From: Cobetia amphilecti
GTDB lineage: Bacteria > Pseudomonadota > Gammaproteobacteria > Pseudomonadales > Halomonadaceae
Length of the DNA stretch: 64,000 nt
Assembly: GCF_030010415.1 (NCBI RefSeq)
Contig: NZ_JASCSA010000012.1
Reading direction: 5' to 3' (one strand)
The position numbers were made by a program, and so were the translations under genes. Every line of letters starts with the position of its first letter. The stretch's first letter is position 1. Below the pieces are notes generated by a model. It made no database searches and had not been told where the DNA came from. It saw only the letters and a list, made by a program, of their open reading frames with translations. Positions 8,335 through 16,129 of the stretch are shown here, in pieces.

Positions 8335-9288
8335 ATGTTCACTCGACTGCGTGAAGACATCGATAGCGTGTTTGCCCGTGACCCGGCGGCGCGCAACTTC
8401 TTTGAAGTCCTGACCAACTATCCGGGCCTGCATGCGCTGGTGGCCCATCGCATCAATCACTGGCTATGGCGCCACAACGCCAAATGGCTGGCGCGCACCG
8501 GCTCGACCCTGATGCGCTGGCTGACCGGCATCGAGATCCACCCGGGCGCCACCATCGGTCGGCGCTTCTTCATCGACCACGGCATGGGCGTCGTGATCGG
8601 CGAGACCGCCCTGATCGGCGATGACGTGACCCTCTATCATGGCGTCACCCTCGGCGGCACCACCTGGAACGCCGGCAAGCGCCACCCGACCCTCGGCGAT
8701 GGCGTCATCGTCGGTGCCGGCGCCAAGATTCTCGGCCCGTTCACCGTCGGTGCCGGCGCCAAGGTCGGCTCCAATGCCGTGGTCACGCGTGAAGTGCCTG
8801 CCGGTGCCACCGTCGTCGGCATTCCCGGCAAGATCGTCAAGCGCGCCGAGCCGGATGTGGCGGAGGAGCCGTCAGTCGACCCGGAAAGCCGCGAGGCCAT
8901 GAAGGAGAAGTTCGGCTTCGATGCCTACGGCATGGGCCAGGACATGCCCGATCCGGTCGCGCGCTCCATGCATGCGATGCTCGATCACATGCATGCCGTG
9001 GACAAGCGCATCGAACAGATGTGCGGCACGCTGCGCAAGCTGGATGCCAGCTATCGCGCCGGGCGCCTGCCCGAGCTCGACGACGCCGACTTCGCCCAGC
9101 TGATCGATGAACTGGGGCCCTGCGGTGGCGAGACGACCGTCGCTGACGTGGCCGCAGCCCAGGGCAGCACCTCGCCCAAGGCCGGGGGCGCTGCATCCAG
9201 CGCATCGCAGGGCGCTGCCCCGACTGAGCAATCACCGACCGAGCAGGCAAGCGATACGCAGGAGTCCGCCGAACGTCAGCATGGCTAA
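8335..9288 (+). CDS. cysE: serine O-acetyltransferase CysE
   Basis: Makes O-acetylserine from serine and acetyl-CoA, the carbon skeleton for cysteine. The left-handed beta-helix repeats (IEIHPGATIGRRFFIDHG, VVIGETALIGDDVTLYHGVTLGG, HPTLGDGVIVGAGAKILGP) with catalytic His-Asp pairs lie at about residues 60-165. The 317-residue protein has a long C-terminal extension after VVGIPGKIV: a helical, methionine-rich segment and an Ala/Ser/Gln-rich tail absent from shorter CysE proteins. It sits directly upstream of iscR, linking cysteine supply to the desulfurase IscS. Its stop codon overlaps the IscR site. Confidence 0.95.
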   Translation: MFTRLREDIDSVFARDPAARNFFEVLTNYPGLHALVAHRINHWLWRHNAKWLARTGSTLMRWLTGIEIHPGATIGRRFFIDHGMGVVIGETALIGDDVTLYHGVTLGGTTWNAGKRHPTLGDGVIVGAGAKILGPFTVGAGAKVGSNAVVTREVPAGATVVGIPGKIVKRAEPDVAEEPSVDPESREAMKEKFGFDAYGMGQDMPDPVARSMHAMLDHMHAVDKRIEQMCGTLRKLDASYRAGRLPELDDADFAQLIDELGPCGGETTVADVAAAQGSTSPKAGGAASSASQGAAPTEQSPTEQASDTQESAERQHG

Positions 9289-9311
9289 AGTTGACCAATT
9301 CAGTCGGGATT
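9287..9311 (+). promoter_or_regulatory. IscR type 1 binding site
   Basis: The 25-base element aligns with the published type 1 consensus (ATA-SYY-GACTR-WWW-YAGTC-RRS-TAT): here AAA-GTT-GACCA-ATT-CAGTC-GGG-ATT, with the core differing by one base. It overlaps the cysE stop and the -35 of the iscR promoter. This is the expected geometry for repression of the isc operon by [2Fe-2S]-IscR. Confidence 0.8.
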
Positions 9312-9338
9312 GACCCCGCCAGACCACCCCACCATAAT
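9310..9338 (+). promoter_or_regulatory. sigma-70 promoter of iscR-iscS-iscA
   Basis: TTGACC (9310-9315) and CATAAT (9333-9338) are spaced by 17 bp, about 90 bases before the iscR start. The -35 box abuts the IscR type 1 site, so bound IscR would block polymerase. Confidence 0.75.
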
Positions 9339-9430
9339 GGGGCGCATTGATACGCCGTCTCGCCAGAGGCGGCGACTACGCCCGGCCTCGTCCTCAACGT
9401 CGCAGGCTCCATCTGCTCACGGACTCTGTC

Positions 9431-9904
9431 ATGCGCCTGACCACCAAGGGACGCTACGCCGTCACCGCGATGCTCGATCTGGCCCTGCATGCCAGTTGCG
9501 GCCCGACCTGTCTGGCCGATATTTCCGTACGCCAGGGCATCTCGCTGTCGTATCTAGAGCAACTGTTTGCACGTCTGCGGCGTGCAGGTCTGGTCAAGAG
9601 CGTGCGTGGCCCCGGTGGCGGTTATCTGCTGGATACCGAACTCGAGACCACCTCGGTGGCGTGCATCATCGACGCCGTCAACGAGTCAGTCGATGCCACA
9701 CGCTGTCAGGGAATGTCGGACTGTCAGGCCGGTGACACCTGCCTGACGCACCATCTGTGGTGTGATCTGTCCGACGAGATCCACGGCTTTCTCGACGGCA
9801 TCAGCCTGGCCGACCTGGTCGCGCGCGAAGAGATTCGCCAGATCGCCAGTCGTCAGCGCAAGGCGTGCGAGCCGACACCGATCACCGTCATGCAAGGCAG
9901 CTGA
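9431..9904 (+). CDS. iscR: Fe-S cluster assembly transcriptional regulator IscR
   Basis: Rrf2-family regulator that senses Fe-S status by carrying a [2Fe-2S] cluster. The 157-residue product starts MRLTTKGRYAVTAMLDLA and has the winged-helix region (ISLSYLEQLFARLRRAGLVKSVRGPGGG split around residue 45). Its cluster ligands fall exactly at Cys92, Cys98, Cys104 and His107, as in E. coli IscR. A type 1 IscR site and matching promoter lie upstream, indicating autorepression. iscS follows after 125 bases. Confidence 0.97.
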   Translation: MRLTTKGRYAVTAMLDLALHASCGPTCLADISVRQGISLSYLEQLFARLRRAGLVKSVRGPGGGYLLDTELETTSVACIIDAVNESVDATRCQGMSDCQAGDTCLTHHLWCDLSDEIHGFLDGISLADLVAREEIRQIASRQRKACEPTPITVMQGS

Positions 9905-10029
9905 GCGGCGCTTGCCAGCCAGGCTGAGCACGGCCAGCCGAGGCGATGCTCGCCGCGCCCCGTCACCCTCGAGTTCGCCTTCATCACGTTCACCGTCATC
10001 ACTGTCTGTCGTGTCTTCAGGAAGTCACC

Positions 10030-11178
10030 ATGTCCCAGCCGATCTACCTTGACTATGCCGCCACCACGCCCGTCGACCCACGCGTCGCCGAGCTGATGAT
10101 GCGTCACCTGACGCAGGAGGGCACCTTCGCCAATCCGGCCTCGCGCAGTCACATGCCGGGCTGGCTGGCCGAGCAGGCCGTCGAGGGCGCACGTCGTCAG
10201 GTCGCCGAACTGATCGGTGCCGACCCGCGTGAGATCGTCTGGACCAGCGGTGCCACCGAAGCCGACAACCTGGCGCTGACCGGCTACATGCGTGCCAATG
10301 CCGCGCGTGGCCGCCATCTGATCACCTCGACCATCGAGCACAAGGCGATTCTGGATACCGCCAGTGCGCTGGAAGCGGAAGGCTTCGAGGTCACGCGCAT
10401 CGCGCCGCAGCCTGACGGGCGCATCAGCCCGGACAGCCTGCGCGACGCCCTGCGCAGCGACACCATCCTGGTATCGCTGATGGCCGTGAACAACGAGCTG
10501 GGCAGCCTGAATGACCTGGATGCGCTGGGCGACATCGCCCACTCGCATGGTGCGGCCTTCCATGTCGATGCCGCCCAGGCGCCCGGCAAGGTGCAGATCG
10601 ATGTCAGCCGTCAGCCCATCGACATGCTGTCGCTGTCCGCCCACAAGGCCTACGGCCCCAAGGGCATCGGCGCGCTGTACGTGCGTCGCCAGCCGCAGAT
10701 CAAGGTCGATGCCCTGATCCACGGCGGTGGTCATGAGCGCGGCATGCGTTCCGGCACCCTGCCGACCCATCAGATCGTCGGCATGGGCGAGGCCTACCGC
10801 CTGAGCGCCGAGCAGTTCGACGCCGATCACCAGCACCTCGTCGCGCTGCGTGATCAGTTCGTCGCCGGGCTTGCCGGCCTTGAAGGCGTGCACTTCAATA
10901 CCGATATAGGGGTCAGCGCGCCCAACATCGTCAATCTCGCCTTCGAGGGCGTGGATGGCGAGGCGATGCTGATGGCGCTGCGCGGCATCGCGATTTCCAC
11001 CGGCTCGGCCTGCAATTCCGCCAGTGTCGAACCGTCGTTCGTCCTCACCGGCATCGGGGTGCCCCGTCCGCTGGCGCTGGCATCACTACGCTTCAGCTTC
11101 GGTCGTTTCACCACCGCTGCCGACATCGAATCCGCGCTCGGCGAACTCAGGCATGCCCTGACGTCGCTGCGCGCCTGA
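10030..11178 (+). CDS. iscS: cysteine desulfurase IscS (short C-terminus)
   Basis: PLP enzyme that releases sulfur from cysteine for Fe-S clusters and tRNA thiolation (here TtcA is one likely client pathway). Start MSQPIYLDYAATTPVDPRV. The PLP lysine is Lys206 in LSAHKAYGPKG and the persulfide cysteine is Cys328 in STGSACNSAS, the same numbers as in E. coli. The protein is 382 aa against about 404 in E. coli: it ends soon after FGRFTTAADIESALGEL and lacks the C-terminal tail that in E. coli contacts IscU. No iscU follows; the next gene is iscA, 15 bases downstream. Confidence 0.93.
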   Translation: MSQPIYLDYAATTPVDPRVAELMMRHLTQEGTFANPASRSHMPGWLAEQAVEGARRQVAELIGADPREIVWTSGATEADNLALTGYMRANAARGRHLITSTIEHKAILDTASALEAEGFEVTRIAPQPDGRISPDSLRDALRSDTILVSLMAVNNELGSLNDLDALGDIAHSHGAAFHVDAAQAPGKVQIDVSRQPIDMLSLSAHKAYGPKGIGALYVRRQPQIKVDALIHGGGHERGMRSGTLPTHQIVGMGEAYRLSAEQFDADHQHLVALRDQFVAGLAGLEGVHFNTDIGVSAPNIVNLAFEGVDGEAMLMALRGIAISTGSACNSASVEPSFVLTGIGVPRPLALASLRFSFGRFTTAADIESALGELRHALTSLRA

Positions 11179-11193
11179 CCCGGGAGACTGCTC

Positions 11194-11520
11194 ATGGCAC
11201 ATCTGTCGATTTCCTCCTCCGCCGCCGACCAGATCCGCGTCGTGCTGGCCGAGCGCGGCCACGGCCTTGGCCTGCGTGTCTCGGTCAAGCCCAGCGGCTG
11301 CTCCGGCTACAGCTACGTGCTCGACTTCGCTGACGAGGTCAACGAGGAAGACGCCGTCTTCGTCGATCACGGCGCTACCGTCTATGTCGACACCGAAGCC
11401 CTCACCGTGCTCGACGGCTCCGAAGTGGACTACGTCAAGGACGGCCTGAACCGCTACTTCCGCTTCAACAACCCCAACGTCAAGGACGAGTGTGGTTGTG
11501 GCGAGAGCTTCAGCGTCTAG
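11194..11520 (+). CDS. iscA: A-type iron-sulfur carrier IscA
   Basis: Small A-type carrier that accepts and passes on Fe-S clusters or iron. The 108-residue product is close to E. coli IscA: GLGLRVSVKPSGCSGYSYVL and the C-terminal NPNVKDECGCGESFSV. The three ligands are Cys36, Cys100 and Cys102. It follows iscS directly, taking the place where iscU would be expected. A 19-base tandem duplication spans its stop codon (11507-11544). Confidence 0.93.
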   Translation: MAHLSISSSAADQIRVVLAERGHGLGLRVSVKPSGCSGYSYVLDFADEVNEEDAVFVDHGATVYVDTEALTVLDGSEVDYVKDGLNRYFRFNNPNVKDECGCGESFSV

Positions 11521-11544
11521 GCCAGGCTTCAGCGTCCAGGCCAG
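11507..11544 (+). repeat. 19-bp tandem duplication over the iscA stop codon
   Basis: Two adjacent copies of GCTTCAGCGTCTAGGCCAG differ at one base. The first copy contains the iscA TAG stop; in the second the same triplet reads CAG. This looks like a recent slippage or duplication event at the gene end. Confidence 0.85.
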
Positions 11545-11657
11545 GCGCAACGCCCGAGCCGACCCTCAGTGCCTCGCCAGCCCATGCCGACGAGGCGCTT
11601 GCCATCTGTGCGTCATGCGACTCAGGCATGATGGATGCAGCCGGTGGCACTTGCCGC

Positions 11658-11663
11658 TATAAT
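11658..11663 (+). promoter_or_regulatory. candidate -10 of ndk promoter
   Basis: A perfect TATAAT lies about 98 bases before the ndk ATG. No good -35 hexamer is present at 16-18 bases, so the promoter may be weak or activator-dependent. Confidence 0.4.
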
Positions 11664-11760
11664 GCCGCCCACTTTTGTCGCGCGCATGCCGACAGAGCCC
11701 GTTTTCCGCCGTTCGGCATCTGCCGTGCGGCTCTTCAAAGCTTGTCTCAGGAGATTCACC

Positions 11761-12186
11761 ATGACTCAGCGTACTCTGTCCATCATCAAGCCGGATGCCG
11801 TTGCCAAGAACGTGATCGGCGAAATCTACTCTCGCTTCGAGAAGGCCGGTCTGCAGATCGTCGCTTCCAAGATGGTTCACCTGTCCAAGGAACAGGCCGA
11901 AGGCTTCTACGCTGAGCACAGCGAACGTGGCTTCTTCGGCGAGCTGGTCGGCTTCATGACTTCCGGCCCGGTCATGATCCAGGTGCTGGAAGGCGAAGAC
12001 GCCATCACCAAGAACCGCGACCTGATGGGCGCTACCAACCCGAAGGAAGCAGAAGCCGGCACCATCCGTGCAGACTTCGCCACTTCCATCGACGCCAACG
12101 CCGTTCACGGTTCTGACGCGCCGGAATCTGCTGCTCGCGAAATCGCCTACTTCTTCGGCGACAACGAAATCTGCCCGCGCGGTTGA
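11761..12186 (+). CDS. ndk: nucleoside diphosphate kinase Ndk
   Basis: Balances NTP pools by moving the gamma-phosphate between nucleotides through a phosphohistidine. The 141-residue product starts MTQRTLSIIKPDAVAKN and contains the active-site NAVHGSDAPESA with the catalytic histidine near residue 117. CAGGAGA precedes the ATG at good spacing. Codon use looks like that of a highly expressed gene. Its position after the isc genes and before rlmN is the conserved pseudomonad order. Confidence 0.97.
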   Translation: MTQRTLSIIKPDAVAKNVIGEIYSRFEKAGLQIVASKMVHLSKEQAEGFYAEHSERGFFGELVGFMTSGPVMIQVLEGEDAITKNRDLMGATNPKEAEAGTIRADFATSIDANAVHGSDAPESAAREIAYFFGDNEICPRG

Positions 12187-12540
12187 TTTCGCCTTGTACG
12201 ACTGAGAAGCCCGGCCCTTCGGGGCACGCGTCTCCCAGCCGTGCATGACACGACGGCCCTGCCTGCGAGGCGGGGCCGTCGTGGTATCGGACGTGCTGAA
12301 GCGTCGCGCGACAGCATGCACCCCCTGAAGCAGATTCGACGCTTGAGCAGGTCCGATACGCTTTTCTGAAAGCCGCTGCAGCGCCCTCTCCCCACGCCAT
12401 GTGACGCCCACGCGCACTGCGCTGATGATGAGAGCCTCTTGAGGTCTGCGAACCATCGCCACCTCCGCTGACAGCGTCGCCCTGCAGACGTCTATCCTTT
12501 GTGTGACGCCTGCCCATCCCTGACACGACCGGCCCATACC
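12187..12540 (+). other. intergenic region ndk / rlmN
   Basis: This 354-base stretch contains the hairpin at 12249-12283 and otherwise no gene that I can support. The rlmN promoter is probably in its right half but no clear hexamers were found. Confidence 0.5.
12249..12283 (+). terminator. hairpin after ndk
   Basis: CACGACGGCCC pairs perfectly with GGGCCGTCGTG (11 bp) around a 13-base loop. No T-tract follows, so rho-independent termination is uncertain. Confidence 0.5.
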
Positions 12541-13698
12541 ATGACTGATACCACTGCAACTGCCACCGATGCCGCGGCCCCTGCCGCCGTCAAGCTCACC
12601 AACCTGCTGGGGCTGCCGCGCCCGGCGATGGAAGCCTTCTTCGAGAGCATCGGCGAGAAGAAATTCCGCGCCACCCAGGTGATGAAATGGATTCACCAGG
12701 AAGGCGTCGACAGCTTCGACGAGATGACCAACCTCGCCAAGCCGCTGCGCGAGCGCCTCAAGCAGGTCGCCGAGATCCGTGCGCCGGGCATCGTCTATGA
12801 AGGCGAGTCCAAGGACGGCACCCGCAAGTGGGTGCTGGAAGTCAGCGATGGCAGCTATGTCGAGACCGTGCTGATCCCATCCGAGAACGGCAACCGTCGC
12901 ACCCTGTGCGTGTCTTCCCAGGTCGGTTGCTCGCTGGACTGCAGCTTCTGCTCCACCGGCAAGCAGGGCTTCGAGCGTGACCTGACCGCCGCCGAGATCA
13001 TCGGCCAGGTGTGGGTCGCCACCCGTGGCGCCGAAGACCGCAAGGACACCCGCAAGCGTCCGGTCACCAACGTGGTGATGATGGGCATGGGCGAGCCGCT
13101 GATGAACTACGACAACGTCGTGCCGGCGATGAAGCTGATGCTGGACGACAACGCCTATGGCCTGTCCAAGCGTCGCGTCACCCTCTCCACCTCCGGTGTG
13201 GTGCCCAAGCTGGACCAGCTCGGCGACGAGATGGACGTCAGCCTGGCGATCTCGCTGCACGCAGCCAACGATGAACTGCGCAACGTGCTGGTGCCGATCA
13301 ACCGCAAGTGGAACATCCGCGCGCTGCTCGACTCCTGCCATCGCTACCTGGCCAAGTGTGACGACGCGCGTATCGTCACCATCGAGTACACCCTGATCAA
13401 GGACGTCAACGACCAGATCCAGCACGCCGAGGAACTGGCCGCGCTGCTCGACGAGCTGCCGTGCAAGATCAACCTGATCCCGTTCAACCCGTTCCCGCAT
13501 TCCGGTTACGAGAAGCCGTCACGCAACCAGGTGATGCGCTTCCAGCAGCGTCTCTATGAGCTGGGCTACACCGCACCGGTGCGCGCGACCCGTGGCGATG
13601 ACATCGACGCCGCCTGTGGCCAGCTGGTCGGTCAGGTCAAGGACCGCACCCGTCGCGCCGAGCGTTACATCAACGCCATCCAGCTCGACGCCGACTGA
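12541..13698 (+). CDS. rlmN: dual-specificity 23S rRNA A2503 / tRNA A37 methyltransferase RlmN
   Basis: Radical-SAM enzyme that makes 2-methyladenosine in 23S rRNA and some tRNAs. The 385-residue product carries the radical-SAM cluster motif CSLDCSFCSTGKQGF, the SAM-binding VVMMGMGEPLMNYDNV, LSTSGVVPKLDQL and ISLHAANDELRNVLVPINRK. The C-terminal catalytic cysteine is in DIDAACGQL. The first 15 residues are an Ala/Thr-rich extension. The ATG at 12541 was chosen because family similarity begins at about residue 18; the upstream ribosome-binding site is weak. Confidence 0.96.
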   Translation: MTDTTATATDAAAPAAVKLTNLLGLPRPAMEAFFESIGEKKFRATQVMKWIHQEGVDSFDEMTNLAKPLRERLKQVAEIRAPGIVYEGESKDGTRKWVLEVSDGSYVETVLIPSENGNRRTLCVSSQVGCSLDCSFCSTGKQGFERDLTAAEIIGQVWVATRGAEDRKDTRKRPVTNVVMMGMGEPLMNYDNVVPAMKLMLDDNAYGLSKRRVTLSTSGVVPKLDQLGDEMDVSLAISLHAANDELRNVLVPINRKWNIRALLDSCHRYLAKCDDARIVTIEYTLIKDVNDQIQHAEELAALLDELPCKINLIPFNPFPHSGYEKPSRNQVMRFQQRLYELGYTAPVRATRGDDIDAACGQLVGQVKDRTRRAERYINAIQLDAD

Positions 13699-13856
13699 GC
13701 GGCTGCCAGCCCTGACCTGACGCTATCGCCATAGCCATGCGCCGCCCTGCCACCTTGACTTGTGGCAGGTGCGGCGCTTTGATGGGGGCGCTTTTGTTGC
13801 CTGCCGCGACCCTCGCCCGCAGGCACATCATGAGCCTTCATTCACGCGAGGATTGC

Positions 13857-14753
13857 ATGCCGAGTCGTCTGCCCCGTCATCGCACCAATGAGCATGACCC
13901 TGTCGCCCATCACTCTGTCGCACAGGGCACTGTCGCACAGGGCCCCTGCCAGCATGATTCCCACACCCGCACCGCTGCTCGCGGCATCACTCGCCGCACC
14001 AGAGCCCTGCTGCTGTGCCTCGGATTTGCCGGCCTGACCCTCGCAGGCTGCGCGACACGCGTGGAAACCAACGACCCCTACGCCCCACCGGATGACAACA
14101 AGGCCTCGAACGCCTACGTGGAACTTGGAGAGGCCTATCTAGGTCGTAATCAGCTGCAACGCGCCGACAGCGCCTTCCAGAAGGCACTCAAGCTGCAGAG
14201 CAGCAATGCCGAGGCCAAGGCCGGGCTGGCGATGATCTATCAGCGCCAGGGTGAGAACGTGCTCGCCGATGACTATTTCAATCAGGCCATTTCCAGCGAT
14301 CCGTCCTTTACCCGTGCGCGCAACAACTACGCGGCCTTTCTCTACTCTCGCGGTGAATACGTCGAGGCCTGTCGGCAGCTCGAGATCGCGGCGGAAGACC
14401 TGACCTACGACAATCGTGGCCAGCTCTATACCAATCTGGGCCGCTGTCAGTTGCAGCTGGGCAAGACCAGCGAGGCCGCGAAGAGTTTCGAGCGCGCCGT
14501 CAAGATCAATCCGCGTGAGTCAGAGGCCTGGTTGGCGGTGGCACGCATGTCACATGACGCCGGCGACAATGACGCCGCCCAGTCGGCGCTGAGCCGCTAC
14601 TTCCGTCTGGCAGGCACCGATAGCGACAGTCTCGCCCTGGCCGTCGATGTGGCCACCGCACGCGGCGACAGCCGTCTGGCAGACCTCTACAGCCGTCAGC
14701 TGGAGCAGGTCATGACACGGGAATCCGGTCGCGCGGTGATTCGCACTCCCTGA
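13857..14753 (+). CDS. pilW: type IV pilus biogenesis/stability lipoprotein PilW (PilF) with TPR repeats
   Basis: Outer-membrane lipoprotein that helps PilQ secretin assembly in type IV pilus systems. A lipoprotein signal (TRALLLCLGFAGLTLAGC) is followed by TPR-like helices from about residue 85 (AYVELGEAYLGRNQLQRA, AGLAMIYQRQGE, FLYSRGEYVEACRQL). The N-region ahead of the hydrophobic core is unusually long (about 47 residues) and includes an in-frame duplication of VAQG(T/P) at 13915-13944. No later ATG, GTG or TTG start is apparent, while GAGGA precedes this ATG. Context (rlmN-pilW-rodZ-ispG) matches pseudomonads. Confidence 0.85.
   Translation: MPSRLPRHRTNEHDPVAHHSVAQGTVAQGPCQHDSHTRTAARGITRRTRALLLCLGFAGLTLAGCATRVETNDPYAPPDDNKASNAYVELGEAYLGRNQLQRADSAFQKALKLQSSNAEAKAGLAMIYQRQGENVLADDYFNQAISSDPSFTRARNNYAAFLYSRGEYVEACRQLEIAAEDLTYDNRGQLYTNLGRCQLQLGKTSEAAKSFERAVKINPRESEAWLAVARMSHDAGDNDAAQSALSRYFRLAGTDSDSLALAVDVATARGDSRLADLYSRQLEQVMTRESGRAVIRTP
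13915..13944 (+). repeat. 15-bp tandem repeat in the pilW N-terminus
   Basis: Two adjacent, in-frame copies of CTGTCGCACAGGGC(A/C) encode the repeat VAQGT/VAQGP ahead of the lipoprotein signal. Confidence 0.8.
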
Positions 14754-15080
14754 GCGAGGCGCAACGACGCCGCTGATGGCACCACCTCATGGGCGGGGTC
14801 GCTGCAAGCAGGACCGAGAAGACCGAATTGCCGGTGAAAATCTCGGCGCGGGCTTGGTATAGTGCCGACGCGGACGAACGTGTGTTCGTGCGCGTCGATT
14901 GGCATGGGAGGTCATCGCTTTTCACGCTGCTCACTCGCATGATGATCAACGAGTCGTGCAGCACCCGGCCAATCGCGCGACAGCATGCTCCAGCATCAGT
15001 GTCAGGAGCAGTTTCCCGCAGTACCGGAAGAGCGCCCGGATGTGCGTTCGGTAGACAGTTTTTCCTTACAAGGATGCGCC
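14754..15080 (+). other. intergenic region pilW / rodZ
   Basis: This 327-base stretch holds the candidate rodZ promoter (14855-14863) and no supported gene. The leader from that promoter to the rodZ start would be about 210 bases. Confidence 0.5.
14855..14863 (+). promoter_or_regulatory. extended -10 promoter, likely for rodZ-ispG
   Basis: TGG-TATAGT is an extended -10 element. A weak TGAAAA sits at the -35 distance. Extended -10 promoters can work without a good -35. Confidence 0.5.
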
Positions 15081-16118
15081 ATGAGCGAACATCAACCCGC
15101 CCCTGATCAGCACGCCAGTGATGCACTGCCTGGCACGCGCCTCAAGCTGGAGCGCGAGCATCAGGGGTTGTCGCGTGATGAGGTGGCGACACAGCTCAAC
15201 CTGCGCCCCAGCCTGGTCGATGACCTGGAACGCGACCACTACGACCAGATTCCCATCGCCGCGTACCGTCGCGGCTATCTGCGTGCCTATGCCCGCCTGC
15301 TGGGCATGGACGAGAAGGCGATCGTCGGGCAGTACAATGCCCAGTTCGGCACCACCGAAGCCGAGCGCTACACCCCCAGTTCCACGCCGTCGGTGCGCCC
15401 GCCGGGCAAGATGGGCAAGTACCTGTTCCGCCTCGTCAGCCTGCTGGTCATCGCCGGTCTGATCGGTCTCAGCTACGTGTGGTGGCAGAGTGGCGACTAT
15501 GGCCGCACCTCGCCGGCGGAAACCTCCGCCCTCGAAGGTGGCAGCGATGCGGACAACGCCGCACCGGTCGTGAACGCCGATGGCTCCATCGAGCTTTCGC
15601 TCTCGCAGTCCTCTGCCAGCGAATCGGCGCCGTCCTCCACTGCTACCGCCACCGGTGATGCGTCTGCCATCGAGACAGGAGCACCTTCCGAGACGACAGC
15701 GCAGAGTGCTGACGCGCTCGATACAGGCGCAACCGCGCCGGGCGCTGCAGAGACTGGCACGTCAGCGTCTGGCGCTGCCACGGATAGCGCCGCTGCCACT
15801 GACGTGAGTGCTGTCGCCGATGCCAGTGCCGACACCACACAAGAGAGCGCAGCAGAAGAAGCTGCGCCAGCGGCAGACCCGCGCAAGCTCGAATTGACGT
15901 TCAACATCAATTCCTGGACCGACATTCGTGATGCCGATGGCAAGCGCCTGCTGCGCGGCAACAACGAGGCCGGCACCAGCACGACGCTGGAAGGCAAGCC
16001 GCCCTTCACGCTGACCATCGGCAATGCCTCTGGCGTCGAATTGCGTTACATGAATGAAGCGGTCGACCTCACGCGCGTCACTCGCGGCAGTGTCGCCAAA
16101 CTCACACTCGGTGAATGA
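15081..16118 (+). CDS. rodZ: cytoskeletal/cell-shape protein RodZ
   Basis: Bitopic membrane protein that couples MreB filaments to the elongasome. The 345-residue product has an N-terminal helix-turn-helix domain (about 15-85, LKLEREHQGLSRDEVATQLNL...), one transmembrane helix (about 112-135, LFRLVSLLVIAGLIGLSYVWW), a long Ala/Ser/Thr-rich low-complexity periplasmic linker (about 140-270), and a C-terminal DUF4115 domain (LELTFNINSWTDIRDADGKRL). AAGGATG precedes the ATG. The stop overlaps an in-frame upstream ATG of ispG, suggesting translational coupling. Confidence 0.93.
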   Translation: MSEHQPAPDQHASDALPGTRLKLEREHQGLSRDEVATQLNLRPSLVDDLERDHYDQIPIAAYRRGYLRAYARLLGMDEKAIVGQYNAQFGTTEAERYTPSSTPSVRPPGKMGKYLFRLVSLLVIAGLIGLSYVWWQSGDYGRTSPAETSALEGGSDADNAAPVVNADGSIELSLSQSSASESAPSSTATATGDASAIETGAPSETTAQSADALDTGATAPGAAETGTSASGAATDSAAATDVSAVADASADTTQESAAEEAAPAADPRKLELTFNINSWTDIRDADGKRLLRGNNEAGTSTTLEGKPPFTLTIGNASGVELRYMNEAVDLTRVTRGSVAKLTLGE

Positions 16119-16129
16119 TCCGGAATCCC

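Noticed and set aside
11566..13500. A 644-codon open frame on the minus strand
   Set aside because: It runs antisense through ndk and rlmN and has histidine/glutamine/valine-rich composition typical of reverse-frame shadows.
13830..13856. Alternative pilW start at ATG 13830
   Set aside because: Only a weak AGG lies upstream, and it would lengthen an already long N-region; ATG 13857 has GAGGA.
14828..14833. TTGCCG as -35 of the rodZ promoter
   Set aside because: The 24-bp distance to TATAGT is too long; the extended -10 motif alone is more plausible.
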